A stretch of 64,000 nt of DNA. It comes from Thamnidium elegans. Taxonomy: Eukaryota > Mucoromycota > Mucoromycetes > Mucorales > Mucoraceae. Shown here piece after piece: positions 12,424 through 25,130 of the stretch; position 1 is the first letter of the stretch; each line of letters opens with the position of its first letter. The notes beneath the pieces are model-generated. The model searched no databases. It was not told where the DNA came from and saw nothing but the letters and a program-made list of their open reading frames with translations. The DNA lies in assembly GCA_025201345.1 (NCBI GenBank), contig JAIXMG010000002.1, forward strand, positions 1,364,001 to 1,428,000, read 5' to 3'. The position numbers and the translations under genes are program-made.

Positions 12424-12466
<43 letters not shown>
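12424..12466 (+). repeat. 43-nt A homopolymer in the leader of the eIF2B gamma gene
   Basis: An uninterrupted A run ends 28 nt before the eIF2B gamma start codon. It lies in the promoter or 5' UTR. The exact length may be affected by sequencing error. Confidence 0.8.
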
Positions 12467-12470
<4 letters not shown>

Positions 12471-12494
12471 GATTTGTGTCAAACTTATAAAACC

Positions 12495-14446
12495 ATGCTT
12501 TTTGAAAAACCCAAGCATCATCACCATCGCGTAAGCGAGTTTCAAGCTGTTGTACTTGCCGGCTACGGAAGTAGTAACAGGTAAAGTATATAAATATACG
12601 TTTTCCCTAAACGAAACTATACTTATTATACTGGCTTAGACTTTATCCCATTTCTGAAGAGGATAACTTACCCAAAGCTTTACTTCCTGTTGGAAACAAA
12701 CCTGTTATTTCATACACCTTAGAATGGCTCGAAAAGGCCGGTATCCATGGTAATTAAAAACGAGATCCAAGTTTATTACTAAGAAAAAATTTTATACTGA
12801 TATAAAAAAAATACATGTAAAAAAGATGTCATTGTGATTATTCAAGCTATCGGTAACGCACCACAAAAGTTATCAGCTTATCTCAGAACATACACTGGAA
12901 ATATACACACACAAGTTGTCAGTGTCGATGAAGATGACGAAACTGCTGATGCTTTAAGAACTATCAAGGACAAAATTGACGTATGTAAATATATTTATAT
13001 ATGAAACGAGTATATAAAGGGAAAAAAAAAAGGAGTATTGACGACAGGCTTAATATAGAGAGATTTCATTGTTGTTCCTTGTGATCTCATTACTGAACTC
13101 AACCCTCGTGATTTCCTTGATGCTCATCGTGTATATGATCCCACTTTCAGTGCTTTGTTTTATGAGCCTGGATCTACTGAAAGTGCAAGCAAAGACGATG
13201 GTAAAGAGGAGCAGATATATTTACGAAATTACGCTTTTATTGACGTTTTTATTTTAGATCTTTTGCCTTATGTAGGTATTGACCCCACCCGCAATGCCTT
13301 AGTTTATAAAGCTATCCGTTCAGAAGATGATGATTTCTCTATGCGTATGTCTTTATTAAACAAGTAAGAGAGAAAAGTAAACAAAAAAGAGAGAGGGGGG
13401 GAATGTAGGCTAATCAGCAGACGCACTATTTTAGATTTCCTCGCGTTAGAGTTCATACAGATTTACAAGATGCTCACTTGTATATTTTCAAGAGATGGGT
13501 TATTGACATGCTTGTAGAAAAAGAAAATATCACTAGTATTTCAAAGGATCTTATACCTTTGTTGGTTAAATGTCAATATCAAAAGAAGTTGGTTGAAAGA
13601 GAAGAGATTAACAAGTGTAAGTTTAGAGAATAAATAACAATGAAATTATAAACAAATTAAATAATATATATATTTTTGTAGACACATCCACATACGATAA
13701 TTTACTTGCTAACGCACTTTCACTCTCTACAACACAATCTGCTGAAGTGGATGATGAATTAGTTGATCCTATTCATTCCAACTTTAAGAGTCCTATCAAA
13801 ACATATGTCCATGTTTATCGCGGCGGTTTCTGTGGCCGTGGTAATACAACGGCCAGTTATAGTGAATTGAATCGTTATGTAAGCTATATAAAAAAAATTA
13901 CTGGTTTTTTACTCCTTTTATTTACATAGTTCTTTGTACTATAGGCTACAAAGCAGGGCGCTTCGATCACTCGTGTACCTTCTAGTGCAGAAGTTGCACC
14001 TAGAACACAAGTTGGTAATGATTCAGTTATTGGTGAATACACCAAGATTGATGAAAGATCCTCTGTCAAAAAATCTTGTGTCGGTGCACATTGTGTTATT
14101 GGTAAAAACGTTAAGATTGCTAATTCCGTCATTATGGACCACGTGGTTATTGGCGACAAGTACGTATACGCAAAGAAAAAGAAAAAAAAAATAGGAGAAT
14201 ATAACATGTAACATGTGGTTTAATTATTTAGTGTCAAAATTGACGGATGTATTATCTGTAATAATGCGAATATTCAAGAGAAATCATATATGAAGGATTG
14301 TGACGTTGCAGGCGGATATATTGTAGAAAAAGAAAGTAAGTTTATTTTAAACAAAACAAACGAATGAACGTAGATATTAAAAATGAAATAATTCAATAGG
14401 TCAATTGAAGGGAGAGAAATTAGTTGCTTTTAGAGAATCTATTTAA
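12495..14446 (+). CDS. GCD1: Translation initiation factor eIF2B subunit gamma
   Basis: Nine exons (12495-12580, 12640-12749, 12826-12980, 13059-13363, 13435-13616, 13682-13878, 13945-14159, 14232-14335, 14400-14446) give 466 residues, the usual length for this family. The N-terminus is a nucleotidyltransferase-like domain with FQAVVLAGYGSSNRLYP and LPKALLPVGNKPVISYTLEW. The C-terminal third is a left-handed beta helix of isoleucine-rich hexapeptides (VIGEYTKIDERS, VIGKNVKIANSVI, VIGDNVKIDGCII). eIF2B is the guanine nucleotide exchange factor for eIF2. The gamma subunit pairs with epsilon in the catalytic subcomplex, and its nucleotidyltransferase fold is non-catalytic in known members. All introns are short with consistent phases. 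A Tc1-like element starts 40 bp after the stop, so the native 3' region may be altered. Symbol is the yeast name (EIF2B3 in animals). Confidence 0.93.
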
Positions 14447-14486
14447 TGCGCAATTAATCATCTGAGAACAGAATAAATAAATAATA

Positions 14487-14526
14487 CTGTGCTTCCACTC
14501 TCAATTTACCAGATGTTTGAAAATAC
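14487..14526 (+). repeat. Left terminal inverted repeat
   Basis: 40-bp TIR of the Tc1-like element, differing from the right TIR at positions 2 and 29. It is preceded by TA. Confidence 0.88.
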
Positions 14527-14528
14527 CA

Positions 14529-14703
14529 GAGGTTTATTCAACCATAATAAAATGGGGTTTATTATTTAATCATCGTGATATTTATATTGCAATTTCCTTT
14601 CTCACGATATTAAAGTCGTTTTTACATGTAAAATACCTATTATTGTTGGAAGTGCACCAAAAAAAAAACTACGTCATAAATTAGCACTGGTGGTGTACCA
14701 AGA
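14529..14703 (+). repeat. MITE-like element, copy 2 (3' half), nested inside the Tc1-like transposon
   Basis: The segment matches the right half of copy 1 (3640-3789 region): one 25-bp unit, then AATCATCGTGATATTTATATT, CTTTCTCACGATAT and the end GGTGGTGTACCAAGA. It begins 3 bp after the left TIR of the Tc1-like element, so it inserted into, or was captured by, that element. Confidence 0.75.
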
Positions 14704-15299
14704 CAATGTTCATTTTAATTGATAATTTGGAAAAATGATTCTTGATTAACGGTTTACCAACGGGGGGGGGGGGTTTTTTTCAAGTACCGAAAAATTGTGT
14801 TTCTATTTCTTATTTTTCAAAAGGTAAAATAATCTACGAGTGTATACTAGCTCTTTTTGTTCAGTCGCATCTCTTTATTTTACTCTAGACAACATCGAGA
14901 TGAATATTATACACAACTCAGTAAATGCATATAATAGATTTCAAGATAATATAAAACCAAGACATTTATGCTTGAAAGGTAAAAAAGTTATAGAGGCGTT
15001 AACTTCAGATAAAATACTGATACAGCTATTAGGCGCCACTATCGTTAGGAAAGAAGAGGATTTTAACACGCTGGTCCATCTATTCTATCCATGGCAGCGA
15101 GGCATATCTGTCCCTGGCGTTGATGTTCTCTTGATGTTAACCTATCATCTCCATGACAGTAAACTGGATATCAAGAGCGCCATTGTGACGGATAGATCTA
15201 GATATTTTGTCTCTTGAGAGAATATAGCTATACCTGTGAGTAGTGCCTTGATCCAGTATCCTGCTGTCGCTGATCACACGGTCTTAGATAGGAGCTATA

Positions 15300-15480
15300 T
15301 CATTAGAGGTTACTCATTATTCCCCTGAACTCAGTCCTATCAAAGTGTCTTAAAAAGTATTGAAGGACCAGGCCAGAAGAGGTAGATTGACGAATGCAGA
15401 AATACTCGCTTCAAGAGTTCGATGTATTCCCTAAATTCCTGAATAAATATTTGGTCAAATCATCTTCTTAAAAATGAGCA
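15300..15480 (+). pseudogene. Transposase C-terminal relic of the Tc1-like element
   Basis: The frame reads YSPELSPIKVS, a stop, then KVLKDQARRGRLTNAEILASRV. This is the catalytic PELNPIE block and tail of a DDE transposase, with a stop at the Trp position or next to it. A frameshift separates it from IIRGYSL just upstream. It lies inside the TIRs, so it is the element's own dead transposase. Confidence 0.65.
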
Positions 15481-15563
15481 ATTTATTCTGGGCAAGTTAG
15501 TTTCAAACATCTGATCAACTTAGTCTGATTTTTTTGGGCAATTTAATCTCAAAAAAGTGGGTA

Positions 15564-15603
15564 GTATTTTCAAATATCTGGTAAATTGAGAGTGGAAGCA
15601 CGG
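15564..15603 (-). repeat. Right terminal inverted repeat
   Basis: Inverted partner of 14487-14526, 38 of 40 identical, followed by TA. Confidence 0.88.
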
Positions 15604-15853
15604 TATCATTTTATATATATGAATGCACACAGTTTAACTTATTTTGTCATTTTAAAGGCGCACAAACAGGACAGTGTAACATTGTCCAACTTTAAATCGT
15701 GTTTTCTACCTCAAAAAAAAAAGTAGTCCCTCCTTTTCGTTGCATAAGATAATCGTCCCACTTTAACTTTTTCTTTATCTTCCATATCTTTCTCTTTCTC
15801 TTTCTCTCTCTCTTTCTCTCTCTCTTTTATTTTCTACAAAAATAAAAAATAAA

Positions 15854-16733
15854 ATGTCTTCCAATAATCTTATTTCTTTAACTACTGTTTCTAGTAAGTA
15901 GTAATCTCTTCAAGTAAAAAGAAAAGGAACTTGTCTTAACAAAAAGGAATAATATAGATTTAAGACTGGAACAGTTTAGAACACAACATGAACTGGCACG
16001 TAACTTTTACGATGATCATGAATTTTGTCCTATTTATCACATAGAGGAGGTATGACAAAATGTATAAATATATATTTCGATTTCTAATAATTTCTCCCCC
16101 AAAAAAAAGGTCACCGAACATCGGGAAAGAATACAAAAACGTACGTCGCCATATCCATCACCAAGTCATTCTCCCCCACCATCTTATTATATTACATTAA
16201 AAAATCAACAACAACAAAACGTACAGCAACAACAACAATTACATCAACAACAACAACAACAACAAAAACAACAACAACAACAACAAAATTCTCATCGTCA
16301 GCATCGTCATTCACAACAAAATCATCAAAACTCATCAAGTTTAGTTACAAGAGCTATCCCTATTATCAATCCAAGTAATATGGCCCCTGTGTCTGTACCT
16401 GTGCATCAACAACATCCCGGAAAAATAAATACTTCTCCATCGATGGCTCAATGGGTTGCATATAAGAATAGTACGGCAAATATGACTAGTCCTACAAGTA
16501 GTAACAGTAGTATTAGTAGCATCAGTAGTAATGGTAGTAACATAGCTCCCAATTACAATAATAATTATTACCTTGGTGATAATTGCGCTATAAATTATAA
16601 TCAACAACCTCATTATCTTCCTACTATTGCTCGGGCAATACCTATTATAAACCCTGCAACAGGACAAGCATTTGGTCAGCAACAACAAACCCCAAATATA
16701 CCTCCTGGATTCTATAATGTTTCAGTCTGTTGA
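15854..16733 (+). CDS. Glutamine-rich low-complexity protein with a duplicated RAIPIINP motif
   Basis: Three exons (15854-15893, 15958-16049, 16110-16733) encode 251 residues. The N-terminal 50 residues are ordinary sequence (HELARNFYDDHEFCPIYHIEEV). They are followed by a CAA-repeat-encoded polyglutamine/histidine tract, a Ser/Asn-rich tract and a Q-rich end. The peptide RAIPIINP occurs twice, as TRAIPIINPSN and ARAIPIINPATG, about 100 residues apart. Such short conserved motifs in disordered sequence are often docking sites. I do not recognise the family. Q/N richness suggests a role in RNA granules or transcription, but that is only a guess. The leader before the ATG is a long CT tract typical of this genome. 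Confidence 0.75.
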
Positions 16734-19700
16734 GAATGGGCGTAAAAAAAAACAATTGTATTCCCTTCTTTTTTTTTATTAGCGTTTTCGATCTTTACTA
16801 TACTATGCTTATCGTATACATACATATGTATATATATATTCAACCATATTATTTATTTGTAAATTTTTGTTATACAGTAACAAATATATAAATCATCAAT
16901 TATAAAAAAAATTATCACCTTCGTACTTTTTTACTTTATTATCATTACACTCAAAAGAAGATGACGATGACGTCTTTTTTTCTTTTTTCTTTTTTTTAGC
17001 CTATTTGATAATTTGAAATGTGAGTTGGTGTAAAATGACAACAAAACGTAATCTGTTGTATATAGTTGTTTTTATTAAACTATGATTAAAAAGAAATTAT
17101 TTTAAATCGAATCGAGTACTTTTTTTATTATTTATTTATTAGCGTTATTATCCTTGTTTATTGCTTCTCGCATTATACTCTCACACACTCATACTAAATT
17201 CAGAAAGGAATCTTATGCAAAACATAGCTTCAAGTATATTAGATTTAAATCAGACGGGGCTTTCACAATTCATGTAGATAGACGCGTTCCTCTTTATATA
17301 TATATATATCACGTAAGCTTGAATAATTGAGGAGATGAATTACATACATTTATATTGTAAAACCAACTTAAATCAAGGTAGATTATATGCCTATCTCCTA
17401 AGTGCGCATCTAGACCAGCCTATTGATTATTTAAGTGAAGTCTATTTTTTATATAATTAAATTAAAGTTGCGTATAATATATATATCTCCTTTTTATCCT
17501 TAATATCTCTATCTCCATTCATACCAATCTTTTTGTGCCAATTTTAATTATATTCGAACGCGCACGGACATATATTCCATCGTAGAGTATTTACTTGTAT
17601 TTTCTTTTTTATAGTACGTGATAATATAAAAGCCTTGAAGTGAATAATAAGTGTGATAAATAACCATAGAAAAAGTGAATTAGTAATATCAAAAGAATAA
17701 TATACTAAGACGTTTTCTACTATAAATGATCATTTCCTCCGCCAATTACTAATGTTACTACATAAAGAAAGAATGTTTACTCAACGAGAGTAAAAATGTT
17801 GTAAATTTTAGGATAATCGTATAGTCTATTTATCAAATTTTAACGATAAAAGATGATGATTAAACGGATTTCTGAATTTCCCAATTCCAATAATATATAA
17901 GGTTATGAATTATTCTATAAGAAAATAATTATTTGATTGTAGCTCGAGAAGCGAGTGAGGGACGTAAAATGAGAATAACTCAATAATAAGGATAAATACA
18001 GACGTCCGAGTGTACTAAATTTATAAATAAATGTTACATTTTTCCCGATATTAAACCTTTTCTACGGGTATTATTTCTTGTATAATGCAACAGAACAGAA
18101 GATTTGTTTCGGGCCTCCAGATTTTGCAGCATTATCCGCTGCTGATAATGGAGGCAATCTTGAATTATAGTCTATTAAGCTATACAGAGGTGCAGGGCAG
18201 TATAGTGCCTTTTTTCTTTCTTTACTTTCTTTCTTTCTACTATCCTCAATTGACCACAACAGATCACTTTGTCAATCTTTTTAGTACATTTCCTTTGCAT
18301 AGTCCAGCTGTTCACAGTTTACTTTTTATAAATGCGACGCTTTCAAAAAAGCGTAGCTTATCCCCCCCTTCCCCTCCTTTATTTTTTATGTACATCAGAT
18401 ATGTTGTTGTTTTTAGTTGCAGAAACTTGCGACACTAATCTGTAAAAAACAATATAACTTAAATAGGGGCCGTAAGAGGCGCGGAAATCAGAGCACACAC
18501 TTGGATGTACTACGATTTACTTAATTTGAATTCCTCTTATATCATAGTACAACGGACTTGGGCCTATTTTTCTTTTCCAAAGAAAAACATGGTTCGTAAT
18601 ACAAATAGTGAGGTTTTAAAACTAGCGAAATTGAGCCCGTTTTCTAACTTTATGAGAGGAATTTAAACAGACTATAATCATAAAGTTACATTTGATACTT
18701 ATTCGACTTTTTAGGTGGCTGTAGTTGCAATCTCGTTCTTATAGATTTTAATCCTGAAAACCCCCTAATAAGGTAACGTAACGTTGAACAAATTATATAC
18801 TACAATATTGTTCCATAAATGAAAACTCGACCCCCCTTTTTTTTATAATATACGCTATATCCTCTCGTACATATAAGTAAATAAAAGAGAAACAGGAAAA
18901 ATAAAGTTCAAAAGCAACACACATTTTCCCAGTCCACTGGAAATTACCTAATAAGTGAATACATACTTTAAAACACTGCGTGATTGTATCCAAAAAGGGT
19001 AACGCGTTGGGAACAATATCAGTTAAAAAAAAGCCTTTTGGTCTTAACCTGTTTTTTTAGGTGGAACCTTTTGAACCTAATTTCACGTGGTTATATTATA
19101 GTTTTATATTGTTGTTACAATTCGTATTAAATATCTCGTTGTATTTTTTAATAAATGCGTTATTACGCACTCAAAAAGTTAAACAATGTGAAAAGTGACT
19201 AGGCGATATATATAAAAGAATATAAAGAAATCTTCTTTTTTGTTTTGTTTTGTTTTTTTGCTGTAAACAGGTATTAGCTGATTTTATTGTAGTGTATCCA
19301 AACATATCGTTTCCAATTTTATCTCACTGCATAATACAGCAAAGCTTAAAACTGAGTAACACATACTAATGCGTTTGGCTAATGTAATGTGTACAAAATA
19401 ACAAGTAATATATCGTCAAATAACGTACTCCGGAAGCCATCTTATCTATTATTATCATTATTTATAAAAAGCGCGAATACGAACGGGTTTTAATTTGTTG
19501 TCAATTTTACTTTTTAGAATAGTAGTGCATTAAACACAAACTCGTAGTATATTTAATAACGTGTTTCGCAAATTCAGTACTATTTCTCCGTGTGATAAAA
19601 GCATTGTGATCTAACCAAATACTATTTTTACTTGGCCGTGTTTATATATTTGTTGTTAAACTTTTAGAAGTAGACGGCCTTTCTTTTCCAGTGACTTAAT

Positions 19701-22700
19701 CACGCACATTCTTTTTTTTTTAAAAAAAACATGTATATTGTATTTGTGTCAAACTACCAATCAGACGGGCGCTCTTTGGAATCCTAACTTTGATAAATAC
19801 TAGCGTTTATTACACAATCTCTGTATGTAGTATCTTATGCAACGACCTTATTTATAAATCGTTTTCGTAAAATACAAGACATATTTGCGCAGCCAAACAA
19901 TTAAGTAATAGGATCAAACAAAATAATGAATGTAATGTCAGTACTTGGTCTAAAGTTATGCAATTATATATAAAATCCGAACTATTTCGTAGATAATTTT
20001 ATAAAATACTTACCGATGTGTATTTGTTACAGGTTTTTTTTTTTTTTTTTTTTTTGCCCGGCTTAACACTCTATGTGAACCTCCCCCCCCCCCTTTTTTT
20101 TTTTTTCTATATTAATATATTTAATCATTACTTGTATGACCGTAATTATATCTCTTTAAACTACTCTAATGAAATTATATTAAAAAATGTATTATTGCAT
20201 AGCCTTCTTTTCCTGAACTTTTTTACGCCAACTTATAACGATAATATATCTCTATGGCGCTTCGATACTCCAATTGATAAAAAAAAAAAAAATGGCACAT
20301 TAATGTCCTAAAAATAATTTAGACTTTGCTAATCTCTATAACTATTGTTAGAAAATAGCATACCTAGTTTCACTTGTTCATCTTTTTATTAAGATAGACT
20401 ATTTAAAAGACAGTTTTATTATTGAGGATTTAAAGCCTCTATGAAACATTTTCAGGGGATGTATGCTTTTAACTATGCGTTATAAGTAACATTTATCGAT
20501 TGGTTTTGACTATAAAATGAAGCTCTATTTTTTTATTACTATTTTAGCAACAGGTGTCAATATATACTTTAGTTTCAAACTTTATGTATACATGACAAAC
20601 CTTTCTGTCAAAAGATTATTTAAGAAATCCTTAGCTTATTATAGTCTATTATGAGTTTCAATTAGGGTACAGCGATGGCGGTTTTGTCGTGGGAGAAACT
20701 AAAGCCATATCCACTTATTGGTCGAATTAATTTCTGTCGTTTTTAAAGACCGTACGTTAACGTGTGGATAACACACGGTATATGTGAAGATAATATGGGA
20801 CGCTATTTCGTTTTAGAAAATATTTTTTTGACAGGTAGAATATATGTTCCTTGTATTTATCGTATATATAAATTGCGCATTCAATATTGTAGATACAAAC
20901 TTGCTGTCAGCTTTTAACTTTTTTTTAGTATTCGGATAACAAAAATAAAAGTGTCTATCAAATCTACAGCTACGTAATGTTGTATATCTTTACGTCAGTT
21001 GATATACATGTATTATCTATCTTTTTCTGCTTTGTGCTTTAGAACACCATAATTACTAACAGACCAGATCTCATCTGTATGTTTACTATCTTGATTAGTA
21101 ATAAGATCATAAACTTTATCTAATTTGTATATGTTTACGCTTCCAAATATTTCGGCCTTTACGTTGGTAAGAAAGATACCAATCAATATAACTTTAAGAG
21201 GTACAGCCAATAAGATGATGTTCGATGAATAATGGAGCCCATAATTACAGGATCGAATTTAGAACTTTACTATTTTGGAACGGGTGGGAAATCTCTAAAC
21301 TCACTTCTAAGTGATACCAACAAACTTCTTTTGTGCCATGGTAACACGAATGTATAATAAGCTTAATGCTGTAATGAGATAAGCGCTACTTTATTTTTAT
21401 CTATCTTTTTGTTTAATGATGTCGTTTAGAAATATTTCGATTACCATTGCATTTGCATTCTAGAAGCTTTTATTTTTAGTTATAAAACGAATTAAGAATA
21501 AATAGTACCTATTGAAATGTATTAAAATATGACATAAATATAGAAACTGTTTTATGTGGCTTTATTTTCGGCCTCTTGTTTAGCAGCGATTGACTTTCTA
21601 TTAGTAACAAGTTTATTTTTTAAGCCCTAATATGTTATATAGTAGGAAGCATTATTAGTAATCTCAGGTTACATACATGTCAAATTGATCCTCGAAAACG
21701 CCAAATATAGAAGTGAAAATATTGGCCCCCAATATTTATGGGGCCATATTTTACATCTCTTCTTGAAACATGAGGCTAAAGACAGAAGGTAGCTTTTTTT
21801 TTATATATATATAAAAAGAAAAGAACGTTTTGAGTCAGTGCAATAAAATAAAAACATTGTAACAGAAAAAAGAAAGAGTGTGTACAGAGATAGGAAATTT
21901 TCTGACATGCGACCAAAAAGAAGTTAAAAAAGGCTACCATGTATTAACAACATGACTACTTTACTTAAAAACACTATTTCTTATATTTTTTTTCTCTCAC
22001 TTCTTAATCAGTATATTTTATGTGTTACTACATTCTTTTTTTCCTTTTTGAGAGAATTGTTTCGCACGGTATATCCTATGAAATGGTTTGAAGCGGCCAT
22101 TGATTTGTCAGAACGAGTCCCCTGGGAAGGTTTACAGTTGCAACTGACTTTTTGGTTGCTATCCTCCCCCCACTATCAATTGCGGGGATAACCTATTATG
22201 TCTTACCCTGTCTTCGTTTACATATATCTCTTGATGTATATATACTAAGTATGTTTAATAGTAATAAAAACTATAGAAATCAATAAAGGGAATTGATCCG
22301 GATCCATTGAAACTATTTTTATTTGGTTTTGATTATCAATTGATCGAGATAATTAAACTGGCCTTCGGAATCACATCATGCATAACTAATCGCTGTTTCA
22401 AACATACTTCTTTTTGCTTTTGCTGGTCTGAGGCTAGTAATGACAAATGATTGTTTATCGGTCTCTTACTACTCGCCACTAAAAACATCCTCTGTGAGAA
22501 TTGTAATACGATACGATCTTAATGTTAATTATTTGGTTTGGACTGATATTATTCACTTATTTTAATTTTTTAAACATATGTTTACATAAAAGATGTTATG
22601 ATATGAGTAGAGTATCCAAGGCTCTTTAATGTGCTCTTTTTTACACCTTATTTTTTCTTCTATTTTTTGACTATCCATATAGATATGATTTGAAACTCCT

Positions 22701-22767
22701 AAATTATGAACGTTTATCATTGGTCTTGATTTGTCACTTTCCATAAACTACTCAAAAGTTCAAAGAA
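16734..22767. other. 6-kb gene desert
   Basis: No exon chain, RNA gene or known repeat could be supported here. Long T and C runs occur near 20034-20106. Two open frames were considered, 21013-21210 on the minus strand (65 residues with a hydrophobic start) and 21952-22191 on the plus strand (79 residues, hydrophobic). Both lack recognisable motifs and splice partners. The stretch may hold the upstream control region of the amine oxidase gene or old decayed elements. Confidence 0.5.
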
Positions 22768-22778
22768 TATATAAAAGG
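22768..22778 (+). promoter_or_regulatory. TATA box of the amine oxidase gene
   Basis: TATATAAAAGG lies 103 bp upstream of the start codon. A CT-rich leader fills the interval, which fits a strongly expressed, regulated fungal gene. Confidence 0.6.
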
Positions 22779-22880
22779 CACTTGATTTTTTACATTGTCA
22801 TTTGTTTTTTTCTTCTTCTTCTTTAAAACTCTTTTAACTCAAGTTAATTTAATTTTTATATACTTACTTTTCTACTCAAT

Positions 22881-25130
22881 ATGTCTACCACTAAAGAAAT
22901 GAAAACTGCTACTGCCTCTACAATGCAATCTGCTTATCACCCTTTTGATCAACTCACTGGTGACGAAATTATTCAAGTTGCTGCTATTACTCGTCAAGCC
23001 AAGCCTACTATTGACTTTGTCTTTAACACCATTACCCTTAAGGAACCCAAAAAGGACATTATGCTTTCCTATCTCGGCTGGGATACTTCCAAACCTCGTA
23101 TTACCAACGTTGAGCGTGAAGCACTCGTTATTGCTTTGGAAAAGAAGACCATGAAGTGTTATGAAGGCCTTGTCTCTTTAAGCAGCAACACTCTCAAGAC
23201 ATGGAAGTACATTCCCGATGTTCAACCTATTTTGACCATGGATGAAATGTTTGATGTTGAGGAACTTGTTATTAAGGATGAAAAGGTTCGTCAAGAATGT
23301 CTTGAGCTCGGTATCACTGACATGTCTCAAGTTTTCTCTGATCCTTGGGCCATTGCTCGCCATCTTTCCCATCCTGGCCGCGAGAAGCGTATGATGCAAG
23401 CTCTTATGTATATGCGTACTTGTGAAGATGACAACCAATATGCTCATCCTTTAGATTTTGTTCCCATCATCGGTAAGTGAAATTTTATTTTAAGGTTAAT
23501 GTTACCACGAAAAAAAAAAAGCCTAATTCTTTTATTTTCTCAGATCTTGGTCGTATGGAAGTTGTTTCTATTGAGCGTATTAGACCCAGAGATTCCAAGT
23601 TCACTCGTCCCACCATCCCTACTCAAAACCATAACTTCTTACCTGAATTTGTTGGTGAAGAAAACTACCGTAAGGATGTCAAGCCTCTTATTATTCAACA
23701 ACCTCAAGGTGTTTCTTTCACTGTCAAGGGTAGCGAAATTGATTGGCAAAAGTGGAACATGCGTATCTCCATGAACTATCGTGAAGGTCTCGTTATCCAT
23801 AACGTTAGTTATCAAGATGGTGCTGAAAAGCGTCCTCTTTTCTATCGTATTTCTCTTTCTGAAATGGTTGTTCCTTATGCTGATCCTTCTGCTCCTCATT
23901 ACCGTAAGCACGCTTTCGATGTCGGGGAGTATGGTTTAGGCCTCTGTACCAACAGTTTGGCTTTGGGTTGTGATTGTCTTGGTTCCATCTACTACTTTGA
24001 TGCCAACTTCAACGATCACGAGGGTAAGCCTTTCCATGTTCCTAGTGCTGTTTGTTTGCACGAAGAAGATTATGGTATTTTGATGAAGCACACCGATTAC
24101 CGTAACGGCCGTGCCCATACCATTAGATCTAGAAGATTGGTAGTTTCTCAAATTGTTACTGGTAAGTTTTTTTTTTTTGTATGTGTTAAGAGTAAAAAAA
24201 AAAAATTAACACTTTTTTTTTCTAGTTGCCAACTATGATTATGGTCTTTACTACTACTTCTACCAAGATGGTACTTTCGAATACGAAGTCAAGGCTACTG
24301 GTGAACTTAACACTCACGTTTTGGCCGAAGATGAAACCACTGGTGGTTTTGGTACTATTGTTGCTCCTCAAATTAACGCTCAATACCATCAACATTTCTT
24401 CACCATGCGTATTGATCCTATGATTGATGGACAAAAGAACTCTGTTCAACAAGTTGATACTTATACTTTGGATTACCCCACTGGTCACCCCAAGAATCTC
24501 ACTGGTAACGGTTTTACCAGTAAATATACCACTCTTAAGGATACCAAGGAAGGTCAATCTGAAGCAAACTATGCTACATCTAGATTCTGGAAGATTGTTA
24601 ACCAAGATAGAACTCATCCTTATGCCAAAACTCCTGTTGGTTGGAAGATCAATTCTGGTCATACTGCTCCTTTCTATGCTAGACATGATTCCCTTGTTGG
24701 TAAGTTATATATGCGTATGTATTTACGGCCTCGTTATTAATTATTTTTTTTTTTTATTATAGCTGAGCGTGCTGGTTTCGCTAAAAAGACATTGTGGGTC
24801 ACTCCTTATGACGAGGATCAAATGTTTGCTGGTGGTTTCTACTGTAACCAATCTGGTGGTGATGATACTGTTGAAGTTTGGGCCAACCGCAACAAACAAA
24901 ATATTGAACAAGAAGATATTGTTCTTTGGTACACATTCGGTATTACCCATTTACCCAGAGTTGAAGATTTCCCTATTATGCCTGTCGAATATTGTGGTTT
25001 CACCATGAAGCCTTGTAACTTCTTCATTGCCAACCCTGCTCTTGATGTCCCTCCTAGTAATATCAAGGTTAACCGTTCTGTTCTCGCTAATGCTGATAAG
25101 AAGGATGACTGTTGTTCCAACAAGCTCTAA
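22881..25130 (+). CDS. Copper-containing amine oxidase (primary amine oxidase)
   Basis: Four exons (22881-23472, 23544-24161, 24226-24699, 24763-25130) encode 683 residues. The N-terminus has the two small N2/N3 domains, followed by the large beta-sandwich catalytic domain. The cofactor motif T403-x-x-N-Y407-D-Y is intact, with Y407 the precursor of topaquinone; its codon lies just after the second intron. The catalytic base is D323 in FDVGEYG. Copper ligands are H458 and H460 (HQH) and H624 (THLPRVEDFP). The enzyme oxidises primary amines to aldehydes, releasing ammonia and peroxide, usually to supply nitrogen. The protein ends NKL, a variant of the peroxisomal PTS1 tripeptide; yeast amine oxidases are peroxisomal, so this location is plausible. 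Codon use is C/T-ending and biased, suggesting high expression. Confidence 0.96.

Larger units (their letters stand above)
14485..15605 (+). mobile_element. Tc1/mariner-like transposon with 40-bp TIRs, decayed and carrying a nested repeat
   Basis: Terminal inverted repeats at 14487-14526 and 15564-15603 match at 38 of 40 positions (outer core TGCTTCCACTCTCAATTTACC). Each is bordered by TA, the standard Tc1/mariner target duplication. The interior holds a decayed transposase end (15300-15480) and, directly inside the left TIR, a partial copy of the MITE-like element. An open frame at 14840-15217 is not recognisable as transposase. The element sits in the spacer between eIF2B gamma and the Q-rich gene. 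Without an intact transposase it is non-autonomous. Confidence 0.85.

Noticed and set aside
14840..15217. 125-residue frame in the Tc1-like element as a cargo gene
   Set aside because: No recognisable domain, and it is surrounded by degraded transposase sequence; it is more likely a leftover frame.
20018..20311. 97-residue hydrophobic frame
   Set aside because: It consists of T and C runs translated to Phe and Pro and has no conserved motif or splice partner.
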